A stretch of 64,000 nt of DNA from Bicyclus anynana (GCF_947172395.1 NC_069094.1:6624292-6688291); one strand, 5' to 3'; shown: positions 14,872 through 24,775, numbered from the stretch's first letter. The notes: a model not told the origin generated them from the letters alone. Translations and numbers: made by a program.

Positions 14872-15756
14872 TCAATGAAAGAGTTGCATTGGCAAACCTT
14901 TTTTTTAAGTCGTAGGTCCTGTAAGTTGGAAGTTGAGTTTGCTTGCTGTGCTTTGCTGTTATTGTTTTTACGTTTTCTATTACTCAAAAGCTCATGAACT
15001 TTTGTAACCATATAGACTATTTTTAACCGACTTTAAAAAAAACTTTTATGTCTGTTACCGCATATAGTCGAAATTTTCTTAGAAGTCTTATGAACAAAAC
15101 AAACCCGTCTTGTCACTAAAATCACATATTTCACTTACGTTATACGTAATTTCTAAAGAACAAAGTGTCTAAATCCTTTATTATACGCGTACAGTACGAA
15201 TTACACCAAAAACTACACCGAATTTACGATTTATTCACATTTATTTTCTGAAAAACAAAATCACAACGAGATTAATTTGCACAGCTTAAATACGATTACG
15301 GCAATTTGACATTTCGTAACGCTAGATTGTCTATGAAAAGCAAGGATGGGTAAATAACATCGAGCGTTAACTTATCGATAAATGATAATGAATGATTCTT
15401 TAATAATTGATATGTTGTTAGTTTAAAGATGGAAAATTGATATTTTATAATCATTTTATTTTAAAAAATAGTTTTTTTATGAAAATGTTATACAATAAAT
15501 ATGCTCACGTTATTTTATAGCGTAAAAGATATCTTACGAATAGTAGCATTATTCAAACACTGGTATGGATAACATTAAGTTGTAGCTGTAGAGTAATAAT
15601 TATGAAGAAGGGTAAATGAGTTTTTTTTTCATGGAAACGCCGTGCTCTATAAGTATTTTCGTAATAATTAACTTTTTTTCTGACTATTTTACATATTTCA
15701 AAAATATGCATGCAGGGCAGAGTCTACAGTTTTAGTTTATTCAAATACGGTTACCT
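14872..15756. other. No recognised gene
   Basis: AT-rich. TTTTTAACCGACTTTAAAAA near 15020-15040 resembles the edge of the foldback family F (see 40052), but only the edge is present. Confidence 0.5.
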
Positions 15757-16739
15757 ATACTGGGTGTAAGGGACATGCTAACGAAAACTTAATCCAGTGG
15801 TTCAGTACATGATTTTGAGTCTCTCAGCGTTGAAATTTTTTGTCGGTCTTTTCACGATATTGAAATTATTTTTACAGTTTTTTTTAACTAATTACAGCTT
15901 AGAAGTACTTATTTCATCTATCTCAATACGATTTTTAATAAAAATCGTCAAATCAAGATTTTTAACAAAAACTAGCAATGTAAATTTAATTTGCAAAATG
16001 CGCGCGATCAGCTGTTTTCCAAGAGGTCAAATAGGCAGGTCACGACTAATAGGTATATATAAAAAGTCACAAACAAACTGCGCGACGTTGTATTGCCGAC
16101 CGCCGCCGGTGCCGAGGAAAATAATTGCTATCTCTCTCTAACCTAAGCCGCGCGGCGCGGTTAATAGGTATTTTCAAAATATTGAAACTTTAGGTCCTTT
16201 CGCTAGACGCTACGCTATTTTTTCTTTAGTTCGTGTTCGGCGGTCTGTTGACAAACAAACCAAAATTCAAAAACCTTTGTGTATGTTTTATGTTATGTTA
16301 GTAGTGATTTTCTGTAACGAATACTCATACAATTGTGTCGTTTGTATTGTGTGTGTTTGTGTGTGTTGACTGAGAAGTCTTGAAATGATTAGATCAAATC
16401 AATTCAGTACTCATGAATATCGTACCTACTACGACGACATAACGTCTCGTAAACGAGAAACAACCTGAAGTAAGTTAACTACCTGTACCTAGTTAAAAAC
16501 TTGTAAAGTATAAAAAATAGGTATTAGATAGGTAAGTGTAGCCAGCCGATTTGCTGTCGATCTACTGCGTACGTACACGTAGGTACGTACACAGTAGATT
16601 GCGGAGCGTTGTTATCGCATTATTCGCTGTACATTGCGTGCTCAAAATAAAAACGTAATTGTTATTTAAAATATCGTTGTGGAAACTAAATTTAACCTCT
16701 TCATGCAGTTTTCGGTATCATGTCCCTTACACCCAGTAT
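15757..16739. mobile_element. Non-autonomous DNA transposon with 33-bp inverted repeats
   Basis: The left end 15757-15789 begins ATACTGGGTGTAAGGGACAT and the right end 16707-16739 is its reverse complement. 31 of 33 positions match, differing only at positions 22 and 25. Total length is about 983 bp. The flanks do not allow a clear target duplication call, and the outer AT may belong to it. The interior includes a GC-rich patch around 16080-16165 and a short hairpin at 16560-16597. The open frame at 15797-16141 (114 residues) is hydrophobic and basic, with no transposase motif I can recognise. Superfamily unknown. Confidence 0.65.
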
Positions 16740-16819
16740 GTATGTGGATACGTGCACACTTTTTTGAAGTATAAGCAAATCTTGGACGTTAGTACGTCCC
16801 CAAAAGATTAAAGAAAGAG

Positions 16820-17129
16820 ACGGCCGCGTGGCGCAGTGGGTAGTGACCCTGCTTTCTGCATCCACGGCTGTGGGTTCGATTCCCACAACTGGAAAATATT
16901 TGTGTGATGAGATTGAGTGTTTTTAAGTGTCTGTGTGTATTTATACATTATATAAGTGTATATGTAGCGTATTTATACATTATATATTTATATGTAGTAT
17001 ATAATTGTATATTAATATTATAATATCAATTATCTTAGCACCCATAACACAAGCTACTCTGTATGCTTACTTTGAGGCTAGATAGTGATGTGTATTGTTT
17101 AAGTATATTTATAATAATAATAAAAAAAA
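16820..17129 (+). mobile_element. tRNA-derived SINE (SINE-D), full length
   Basis: The head is CCGCGTGGCGCAGTGGGTAG with box B GTGGGTTCGATTCCCACAAC. The body AATATTTGTGTGATGAGATT and the distal block CACCCATAACACAAGCTACT followed by GAGGCTAGATAGTGATGTGT match a SINE I recall as widespread in Lepidoptera. It ends in ATAATAATAAT plus an A run. On the opposite strand the head gives the peptide GIEPTAVDAESRVTTHCAT, often mis-annotated as a protein (16701-16886 here). Confidence 0.85.
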
Positions 17130-17389
17130 GATTACCCCATTTCTTAACCACGCGTACCCACAGGCATAAACCGTGCACCGTTCACCGTTTGTGACACGTG
17201 ATATTTAATTTAATTTAATTTAGTAACGGATATTTTAGTTTAGGTATTTCAGTTATAACGATACCTACTTGATATCGTTCCGATGCCCGCCGTTAACTTC
17301 TCAACCCTACTGATTGTCTTTGATTCATAGTCGGCCATTATTGTTGTGTAAAAAAGTCATCTAAGAAAATTTCGACCATACCTTCGTCA

Positions 17390-17815
17390 TTTCTTAACCA
17401 ATTTTAAAAATTCTTTTATAGTTTGAAAGAGTAAACTTTTAGATTGGTCCCATTTAATTTTCATGACACACTAAAACAGAAAAATAAAATATTTTTAACA
17501 AAAAAATTTAACCGAAAAAAAATCAACATCAATTCATAATCACAAAAATAAACTAAAACGCGAAAAATAACATCGTATGTGCTACCTTCTGATCACTTTG
17601 AAGACGGTGCTAACACAGTGATGCATTATCTAAAGCCGATTAAATCAAAAAACTTTTAGGATTAAAAGACGTCACTGGCTTGGCACCGCCTTTAAAGTGA
17701 CCAGATGGTAGCACATACGATGTTATTCTTCGCTTTTTAGTTTATTTTTGTTATTTTGAAGTCGGTTAAATTGTTTTTGTTAAAAAGATTTTATTTACTT
17801 TTCTAATTTTGTTAC
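17390..17815. repeat. Foldback repeat, family F
   Basis: The arms at about 17466-17620 and 17670-17815 are inverted copies: AACATCGTATGTGCTACC pairs with GGTAGCACATACGATGTT, and the terminal TTTTTAACAAAAAAATTTAA pairs with the TTAAATTGTTTTTGTTAAAA region. The flank 17390-17465 (TTTCTTAACCAATTTTAAAA) matches 41830-41905, so the same composite exists there. No coding frame. Such long-armed elements are usually non-autonomous DNA transposons, but no transposase tells which kind. Confidence 0.65.
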
Positions 17816-18372
17816 TGTATTGACTTTTTCTTTTTTTATGGCCTTGAACAATAACTGCTTATTATTGTAACCTACATTATAAAAATACTCTTACATTTAT
17901 TACAGAAGTTATCTATTATTTTTTTTACTCTCATAAGCGATAATCGAGTCACGTTGTCGAGTCATGGGTCACGTTGCTACGGAGTATTAACCATTGTGTC
18001 AAAATCATTTATATCAACTTGTTTCTCCAACGCCCACGAAGCTCACTCGCAAGAACAAAATTTCCATTTGGTTGAATAAATAACACACTTGATCCATACG
18101 CGTCTTTAATATTGCGGGGCGTTTGAGGCGCTTTGTTTATTTACCTACTATTCGCCTCATTCGCACTAGAGTTGAAAAAGCGATGCCTTAAAACCCATCG
18201 TTGTCGGGCTTAGTGTATGCGTTGGCATAAATTTGAATTTGCAACGCTCAAAATTGAAAGGGATCATTCGCACGAGAGTTTTTTAACGGACGATAAAAAA
18301 ACTCTCGTCTCGTCGTCGTCTGATTAAACATAAATAGTTATTAAAATAACGTAATACCGCTGTTAATTTTTT
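17816..18372. other. No recognised gene
   Basis: AT-rich DNA. Two similar words, ATTCGCACTAGAGTT (about 18158) and ATTCGCACGAGAGTT (about 18266), are spaced by about 110 bp and may be traces of a small repeat. Confidence 0.5.
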
Positions 18373-18645
18373 TTATTCTTTACAAGTTAGCCCTTGACTG
18401 CAATCTCAGCTGATGGTAAGTGATGATGCAATCTAAGATGATAGCGGGCTAACTTGTTAGGAGGAGGATATAAATCCACACCCCTTTCGGTTTCTACACG
18501 ACATCGTACCGGAACGCTAAATCGCTTAGCGGTAGGTACGTACGGTGTGGACCAATTAAGAAAACCTCAATCAGCCCAGCTGGGGATCGAACCCACAACC
18601 TCTATCTTGTAAAACCACCACGCTTACCACTGCGCCATGGAGGCC
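18373..18645 (-). mobile_element. SINE-A copy with internal deletion
   Basis: Reverse orientation: the tail TTATTCTTTACAAGTTAGCC is at the left and the tRNA-like head (GGCCTCCATGGCGCAGTGGT in reverse complement) at the right. The GGCTGGTGGGAGGCTTCGGC section is missing between about 18540 and 18552, so the copy is shorter than 14540-14871. Confidence 0.9.
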
Positions 18646-19028
18646 TTCAATAACATAACTTTAAAAAACTTGCTGTTATAAAAATATATTTTCGATTCAA
18701 AACCTTTTAAGCCATACATTTAAATCCATGAATAATAAGCTATCCATCGGTTCTAATTTAAGTTGTGCGTACATACTCGTTTACCAAATTTCGCCTCTCC
18801 ATCACTAATTTCAGCACTCGATCACCGTCAGTTGGCCTCTGAAATATTCGCCCTAACGACCATCGGACATCGAGTTGATTTGGTAAATACTCAATTTTTA
18901 TGTTCATACCACCAATTCATTGCGTATTTTTTTAATTCGATCCAATTAAAACTTGAGATCATTTTGAGCTTTTCGATGTCAGACACGTCAATTATATTTC
19001 ACTCGACATAAAGCACCTGTATAATAAA

Positions 19029-19375
19029 CTAGCGGACGCCCGCGACTTCGTCCGCGTGGAATTTAGTTTTCCAAAAATCCCTCAGGAACCATGGATTTTT
19101 CCTGGATAAAAAGTAGCATATGTTTTAATCTAGGCTATAATATATCTCAATATCAAATTTCAGCTAATTCGGTTCAGTAGTCGAGGCATGAAAGGGTAAC
19201 AAATATTCATCAAAATCATCAGTTTTTGCAAATCTCGGGAAACCACGGATATTTTCAGGATAAGTCTATGTGTTAATCCAGAATAAAACCTAATCGCTTC
19301 AGTAGTAGCGGCCTTAAAAAGTAACAAACATCCAAACATCCATACAAACTTTCGCGTTTATAATATTAGTAGAGA
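19029..19375 (-). mobile_element. Helitron family D, two-module form
   Basis: Minus-strand start TCTCTACTAATATTATAAAC at 19375, then GCGAAAGTTTGTATGGATGT. It ends GGGCGTCCGCTAG at 19029, followed by T, as expected for a CTRR end. The interior holds the block GGTTTCCCGAGATTTGC and then a second similar block ending AAATTCCACGCGGACGAAGT. The same doubled arrangement occurs at 39360-39725, so it is a subfamily and not a local accident. No coding capacity. Confidence 0.8.
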
Positions 19376-19585
19376 CTAAACTGTAGACTTAAGCTAAACA
19401 TTTAATAGAAAAAGATATATTATGAGTCGGACAACTCTTATTATCTATGTTTTCTTTTGGGCGGTCTCTGATATGGATAGATTATTGTATAAATGACGTT
19501 AAAGAGCAAATACAAACAGTATTTACGTACAGTATTTATTTTTATAGTTTTTATACATAATTTTATAAATATTTTGGTGAATCAA

Positions 19586-19803
19586 ACTGATATTATAAAG
19601 GCAAAAGTTTGTGTGTAAGTGTGTATGTTTGTTCCTCCTTTGCATTGCAGTTACCGAAGCGATTTGAATGAAATTTCAAATGGAAGTAGATTTTACTCTA
19701 GATTAATACATGGTCTAGTTGTCATCCCGAAAAATTCCATGGTTCACCCGGGATTTGTGAAAAAATGAATTCCACGCAAACAGAGTCGCGGGCGTCCGCT
19801 AGT
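19586..19803 (+). mobile_element. Helitron family D, single-module
   Basis: It starts ACTGATATTATAAAGGCAAA, carries a GTGTGTAAGTGTGTATGTTT microsatellite seed, then TTGTTCCTCCTTTGCATTGC, AAATTCCATGGTTCACCCGG, and ends GCGGGCGTCCGCTAGT. It lies 210 bp from the reverse-oriented copy at 19029-19375, with 3' ends pointing away from each other. Confidence 0.8.
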
Positions 19804-19884
19804 CTATAAAGAATTAGATAATATACAACATGAGGTTATTTCCATCCATTTAAGAGATAACTAACTTGCTGTTCATAAATAACT

Positions 19885-20170
19885 CATCATCATCATATCA
19901 GCCGATGGACGTCCACTGCAGGACATTGGCCTTTTGTAGGGACTTTCAAACATCACGATACTGAGTCACCTGCATCTAGCGAATCCCTGCGACTCGCTTG
20001 ATGTCGTCAATCCACCTGGTGGGGGGTCGACCAACACTGCACTTTCTAGTGCGGGGTCGCCATTCCAGCACTTTGGGACCTCAACGTCTATCGGCTCTCT
20101 GAACTATGTGCCCCGCCCATTGCCACTTCAGCTTCGCAACTCGTTGAGCTATGTCGGTGACTTTGGTTTC
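19885..20170 (-). mobile_element. RTE-type LINE 3' end (5' truncated)
   Basis: In reverse complement the copy runs from ACCGACATAGCTCAACGAGT to the TCGGCTGATATGATGATGAT tail. The frame matches the C-terminal end of the RTE polyprotein seen intact at 47431: words such as AQRVAKLKWQWAGH and PPTRW are recognisable, but stop codons break it. The (ATG)n end is the hallmark of RTE 3' ends. Confidence 0.85.
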
Positions 20171-20312
20171 AGAAATAACAATTCGTTTGTATTACTCGTA
20201 ATTGATAGTCTTAAATCATCACACGATGTAAGTATATACACTTTCATCATAGATGAAAAACGTAGCTCCAATAATTATGTCTCATACAAACACCATGTCT
20301 TTGTCTATACAA

Positions 20313-20376
20313 AGCGGTTTGTTTTACAGGCATGTAGGTGTATCTATATACATACATGCCTGTAAAACAAACCGCT
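20313..20376. repeat. Perfect 24-bp stem hairpin
   Basis: The left arm 20313-20336 (starting AGCGGTTTGTTTTACAGG) and the right arm 20353-20376 are exact reverse complements, with a 16-base loop. It lies inside a short open frame with no domain. It could be a local inverted duplication made by template switching, or a small-RNA precursor. Nothing in the flanks decides. Confidence 0.85.
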
Positions 20377-20761
20377 GTCTCAGTATATAACGGCCGTAAA
20401 GGCAAATGAAGCTATAGAATCCTCTAACATTATTGTCTAAGCCCGCCTTGCTGGCCAGTTCTACTTAGCTAACTTAATTAGAATTTCCTCTGCCTGCACT
20501 TGCCTGCTCAAAATGTTCCTGGTTTTCCTACAAGTACTTATTTGTTTATTAATAACTTTACACACATTTATAAAGAGAATAATTAAATTTTGAAATGTAT
20601 TTCTATCCAATTCATCCACGCAGATTTTAAGGAAATAGTACCTTATAATATCAATCCTTACCTTATAAAATCAATTTATAAAAATGTTGTATAATCAACA
20701 TATAATAGTATTTATAATTATTTCTGTTTTATTATATAATTCTCATTAAATTAAATAATAC
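20377..20761. other. No recognised feature
   Basis: AT-rich DNA without a repeat or gene I can name. Confidence 0.5.
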
Positions 20762-20797
20762 AGGCCGTCGAATTATAATTATATAATTCGACGGCCT
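20762..20797. repeat. Perfect inverted duplication of a SINE 5' end
   Basis: Arms of 16 bases (AGGCCGTCGAATTATA and its reverse complement) surround the loop ATTA. The right arm contains the GACGGCCT start of the SINE-A copy that follows, so the first bases of the SINE are also present in reverse just upstream. Confidence 0.85.
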
Positions 20798-21122
20798 CCG
20801 TGGCGCAGTGGTATGCGCGGTGGATTTACAAAACGGAGGTCCTGGGTTTGATCCCCGGCTGGGCAGATTGAGATTTTCTTAATTTGTCTAGGTCTGGCTG
20901 GTGGGAGGCTTCGGCCGTGGTTAGTTACCACCCTACTGGCAAAGACGTACCGCCAAGCGATTTAGCGTTCCGGTACGATGCCGTGTAGAAACCGAAAGGG
21001 GTGTGGATTTTCATCCTCCTCCTAACAAGTTAGCCCGCTTCCATCTTAGATTGCATCATCACTTACCATCAGGTGAGATTGTAGTCAAGGGCTAACTTGT
21101 AAAAGAATAAAAAAAAAAAAAA
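20790..21122 (+). mobile_element. SINE-A copy, full length (reference copy)
   Basis: The complete order is present: box A TGGCGCAGTGGTATGCGCGG, box B GTTTGATCCCCGGCTGGGC, body GGTCTGGCTGGTGGGAGGCT and AACCGAAAGGGGTGTGGATT, then ATCATCACTTACCATCAGGT, GTAGTCAAGGGCTAACTTGT and an A run. It is very close to the 14540 and 63095 copies, so the family was active fairly recently. Confidence 0.93.
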
Positions 21123-21633
21123 TTATTTAATATCGAACTATCGTTTTGAATAAGTACCTATCAGAAATATTACAACAATTTTGCAATTTTCGAGTAATAA
21201 GTTATAGGTATTAATTAAATGCTCACTCATTTACTTTTACTAAATAAATAATTGTGTCTGTAATAACTATAGTTTCAAAAATTTACTTTAGTTAGTCTGG
21301 GTTTTGTGAGCAAATACCTTTATACGTATGAATATTGTATGAACGGTCTCTTGGGAAATGTCTCGTAGTACGAATGCGTCTGCTTTTAAAAGGTAAATGT
21401 GGAGAATTTTTCCGTTTACCCTCAGAGAGTGCATTGTTCGTGTTTAATTTTTTAGTGAACGTGCTCAGGTTCTTCAGTCATTATACACTTATTATTATAA
21501 TTTAGGTTTTAATTGCACAGTTGGTATAAAAGTTAATTTGTCCAGCTGTAGATTGGATACTGCTGAATAATGTCGAGTTGTGTGTTCAAGAAGTGTAAAA
21601 ACTTTATAATAATAATAATAAATATATAATGGA
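21123..21633. other. No recognised feature
   Basis: AT-rich DNA ending in an ATA/ATAATA run just before the Helitron end at 21634. Confidence 0.5.
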
Positions 21634-21855
21634 ACTAGCGGACACCCACGACTTCGTCCTCGTGAAACTCTATGTAAACTTTCAACTACCCCTATCCTAC
21701 CCCTACCCTACCCCTACCAATACTCCTACCCTACCCCTACCCTATCCTTATCCTATCCCTACCAACCCTACCCATACCCTACCCCTACCCTACCCCTACT
21801 CCACTCCTACCCCACCCCCACCCTACCTCTACCCTATAAAATCAAAAATTTTAAA
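21634..21855 (-). mobile_element. Helitron 3' end carrying a CCCTAC array
   Basis: In reverse complement the copy ends with GAAACTC...GACGAAGTCGTGGGTGTC and CGCTAG followed by T. The same terminal block (AGTTTACATAGAGTTTCACG) with a GGGTAG run sits at 56897-57126. The 5' part of this copy is not clear beyond the array, so the left boundary is approximate. Confidence 0.65.
21684..21836. repeat. CCCTAC/CCCCTAC microsatellite, G-quadruplex-prone
   Basis: About 150 bp of C3-C4 runs separated mainly by TA. On the minus strand this is many GGG/GGGG tracts with 2-base loops, a strong G-quadruplex motif. It is not the insect telomere unit TTAGG. The open frame across it on the plus strand (21629-21889, PYPYPTP-like) is a repeat artefact. 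Confidence 0.9.
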
Positions 21856-22059
21856 TAAAAAAATGGTTGTTGTACCTCACTCGACATAGATAGGTATAGT
21901 GTGTCGCAGGCCTTTTTGTAGATATTTTTAAGATCTACAATTAATTAGAACATTTTATGGTTCTATCTTTTATAGTTTAGACAGCGTACGCAAAATAAGT
22001 AACTTTTCTGGTTGATTTTTTACACCTTGTGTCAAAAAAACCCTACGGAACCCTATTTT

Positions 22060-22225
22060 TTTCCTAAATAAAATTTAGCTTATGTTACTTGTGGATAATG
22101 TAGCTTTCGACTGATGAAAGAATTTTTAAAATCGGTCCAGTAGTTATTGAGCCTATTCATTAGAAACAAACAAACATACAAACAAAGTTTTCCTCTTTAA
22201 AATATTAGTATGGATTAGTATAGAT
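22060..22225 (-). mobile_element. Helitron-like fragment
   Basis: In reverse complement it starts ATCTATACTAATCC, shows TGTTTGTATGTTTGTTTG after an AGAGGAAAA block, then GGACCGATTTTAAAAATTC and AAGCTACATTATCCAC. The order fits the Helitron families E/C with a diverged interior. The 3' CTAG end is not present. Confidence 0.5.
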
Positions 22226-22385
22226 AGATTAATTATAGACAAAATTGTGCGCGCATTGGTCTATCTAAATTCGGATCACTTTTTGCCGTGATTTTGTAGG
22301 GACGTAACCTATTTATAGTATAAAATTATCATTGCCGCCAACCATAATTATAGCAGCGTTGTGGTTTTAAGTTCCAAATCCGCCG

Positions 22386-22725
22386 CTCATACAGGAGAAA
22401 GGTCTATCCTGAATCAGACTAAAATTGCTAGTGTATTAGTGACTAGCCGAAGTTGATGATTTTGGTACATCCCCGTGCCTCGGAGAGCACGTAAAGCCGG
22501 ACCTGCGCCTGATCTTTCACTGGTCGAGTCAGCTGTTTGCCGTCTCATCGGACGATGAATGTGAGGGAAAAGAGAGTGCACATGTGCATGTGCTTGTCTA
22601 CATATCTCTCCTGCGGAAGATATTATGGTGTCAAATGTGCACTTGAGTAACCGCAGCGTAAAGGAGGAACAAACATACTTACACACTTACATACACACAA
22701 ACTATAGATTTTATAATATTAGTGT
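22386..22725 (-). mobile_element. Chimeric repeat: Helitron D 5' end joined to another repeat
   Basis: 22640-22725 in reverse complement is the family D 5' end: ACACTAATATTATAAAAT, the TGTGTAAGTGTGTAAGTATG seed, TTGTTCCTCCTTTACGCTGC. At about 22640 it switches to a different block that includes GCACGTGC-free text ending TGCTCTCCGAGGCACGGGGA. On the plus strand that block reads CCTCGGAGAGCACGTAAAGC, a word I recall from an abundant lepidopteran repeat. The minus-strand open frame 22414-22686 crosses the junction and is not a gene. Confidence 0.55.
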
Positions 22726-22910
22726 CATTAGTAGAATTACATCAAAATAATTACCGTTTTGTTTTGTAAATGCTTTATTTTCGACCTTTCAAAATTCGTT
22801 GAACCAGATAAAATAATACATTACTATCATAATAACATTTTCTATTGTGATTATAAACTTGGTCGATTACTAAAATACATTGTCATATCTTACGTAAGTA
22901 ATAAACTTTG

Positions 22911-23199
22911 GCGACCTCCGTGGCGCAGTGATGTGCGCGGAGGATTTACAAGACGGAGGTCCTGGGTTCGATCCCCGGCTGAGACGATCGAGGTTTTATT
23001 AATCGGTTCAGGTCTGGCCAGCCAGCCGTGCCTAGTTACCACTCTACCGGCATAGACGTTCCGCCAAGCGATTTAGAGTTCCGGTACGATGTGTCCAGGG
23101 GTGTGGATTTTCATACTACTTTTAACAAGTTAGCTTCGCTTTAGATTGCATCATCACTTACCATCAGGTGAGATTGTGGTCAAGGGCTTGTAAAAAATA
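22911..23199 (+). mobile_element. SINE-A copy, slightly diverged
   Basis: Head GCGACCTCCGTGGCGCAGTG, box B GGTTCGATCCCCGGCTGAG, body and A-rich end as in 20790-21122. It has small deletions (for example CTTCGGCC is lost near 23025) and a degraded 3' end (GGTCAAGGGCTTGTAAAAAA). Confidence 0.9.
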
Positions 23200-23594
23200 A
23201 CTCAGAATTTCTAATTTATTGTAATTGGTTTTTACATTACAATTTGAAATACCTACGTACGATGCAAACCTTTAGACAATTTAGAAGAGATGAAAGTTCA
23301 TTGCGCTTTCTAGTTTTAAGATTGCACGAGCAGTCTTGCAATTCTGTTAAACGTTCCAGTGAGCTAAAATATTATCTTTTTAAATTTAATCAAAGACCTC
23401 AAGATGCTTTGACAAAGAAAGAAGCGGTATAAAGCTTTGATTTAAAAATGGAACGAGTAAAACGAACTATGTTAATGACTTCTGTTGTGATTTATTTTAT
23501 TTTTTATCAGAGAATCAGTAAATCGTTTTATGCCACGTTTACAAAGTTGGATTTAAAGCTGTTTATTTGTTTTTCTAAATAGTAATGTCGTCCA
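23200..23594. other. No recognised feature
   Basis: AT-rich DNA. The open frame 23244-23432 has no recognised domain. Confidence 0.5.
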
Positions 23595-23795
23595 GACTAA
23601 ATTTATAAAGGCGAAAAATTGTTTGTTTGCGTTTGTTCCTCCTTCACGCTGCGGCTTGCAAACCGATTTGGCTGAAATTTGAAATGGATACATATTTTAC
23701 TCTAAATTAACACATAAGCTACTTTTCATCCTGGAAAAATCCATGGTTTCCGCGGAATTTGTGAAAAACTGAATCCCACGCGGACGTCCACTAGT
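23595..23795 (+). mobile_element. Helitron family D copy, near full length
   Basis: Starts ACTAAATTTATAAAGGCGAA with a GTTTGTTTGCGTTTG seed, then TTCCTCCTTCACGCTGCGGC, AAATCCATGGTTTCCGCGGA, and ends CGCGGACGTCCACTAG plus T. It lacks the GTCGCGGG part of the consensus end. Confidence 0.8.
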
Positions 23796-23993
23796 TATAA
23801 ATTAATCTAATTTAAATTTGAATTAACTTAAAAAATAGAAGTTTGTTAATCTAATAAAAATTAAAACATGACTCAGTTTTGCACAACTAATTGGCATTTT
23901 TGTTTTGTTAGCTTTAATACAAAAACGCTTTAATTAAAAAAATACTAGGATATAAAAATGAAAAATTTGAAAGAAACAAATTTAAAAAATTAA

Positions 23994-24178
23994 TCTTCAC
24001 TACTATTACAAAGAGGTAATGTTTGTGGTATTGTAGGGGGTAGGATCAGGATCTACTGAACCGATTTTGAAAATTGTTCTATTACTAGAAAGCTACGTTA
24101 TTTGTGATTGTCATAGGCTATATTATGACTTCGTATTCTTACGGGAACGGGAACTACGCGGGTGAAACCGGAGTGCGT
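23994..24178 (+). mobile_element. Helitron family E copy
   Basis: TCTTCACTACTATTACAAAG start, then AGGTAATGTTTGTGGTATTG, ATCTACTGAACCGATTTTGA, AGAAAGCTACGTTATTTGTG, CGTATTCTTACGGGAACGGG, and a 3' part GGGTGAAACCGGAGTGCG in place of the usual CCGCGCGGCGTCAGCTAG. It shares the 3' block with family C but has its own 5' half. The 63870-64000 copy is the same type. Confidence 0.7.
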
Positions 24179-24287
24179 TGTGGTAGTTGTAATAAAAGTT
24201 ACAATCTTTTAAAGTTTAACAGCTTCATCTTCAAGTGTAAAAAGGCGTATTTATATGGAATTGTGCAGTTAAGCAGTTTTTGTTTCA

Positions 24288-24395
24288 AAAAAGCGTGGAA
24301 TAAACTAACTAGAATGAATTGCACGGCAGCACGTCCAGTACATTACAGTGGAATTAGCGAATTTTTCACTCGCTCTGCGTAGTGCAATAAAATTT
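24288..24395 (+). repeat. Dispersed repeat, partner at 25187-25300
   Basis: AAGCGTGGAATAAACTAACT and TTAGCGAATTTTTCACTCGC match AAGCGTGGAACTGGCTAATG and TTAGCGAATTTTTCACTTGC about 900 bp downstream in the same orientation. Both lie in short open frames that are not convincing genes. The family is unknown to me. Confidence 0.6.
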
Positions 24396-24775
24396 GTCTT
24401 ATCCTTAAACAGTTTTATTGCGTTTCAGAGTAATTTTCTGCTTGAAAACTTTCTCATTTTAATTTGAGAACCTTGGAAGGTTAGTACTTTAAGTAAACAT
24501 TATAGTTTAGGCAAACCTATTTATAAAAATGTTTTTTTTTGTATATTTTTTTTTATTTTTTTTATTTTATAGTATAAATATTTTTTTATTTGATAGTCAT
24601 TGGTGTTCTGGGATATAACAATGTATCTAAAGATACGGTCTTTATATACAATGTTATTTAATGACATAACACTTTTAAACGTAGTAGGTAATTTAAAGTA
24701 GTGGGAAATGCATTACTGTTAATCTAGCAAATAATATAGCGGACTGAATACACGGAATTTCTTCATTTAAGAAAT

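Noticed and set aside
16701..16886. 61-residue open frame MGIEPTAVDAESRVTTHCAT...
   Set aside because: It is the antisense reading of a SINE-D tRNA-like head plus the end of the inverted-repeat element. This peptide is a frequent false prediction in lepidopteran genomes.
21684..21836. Telomeric repeat
   Set aside because: Insect telomere units are TTAGG. This array is CCCTAC/CCCCTAC and lies inside a Helitron end.
21629..21889. 86-residue Pro/Tyr/Thr-rich open frame
   Set aside because: It is the plus-strand reading of the CCCTAC microsatellite, with no start context or conservation evidence.
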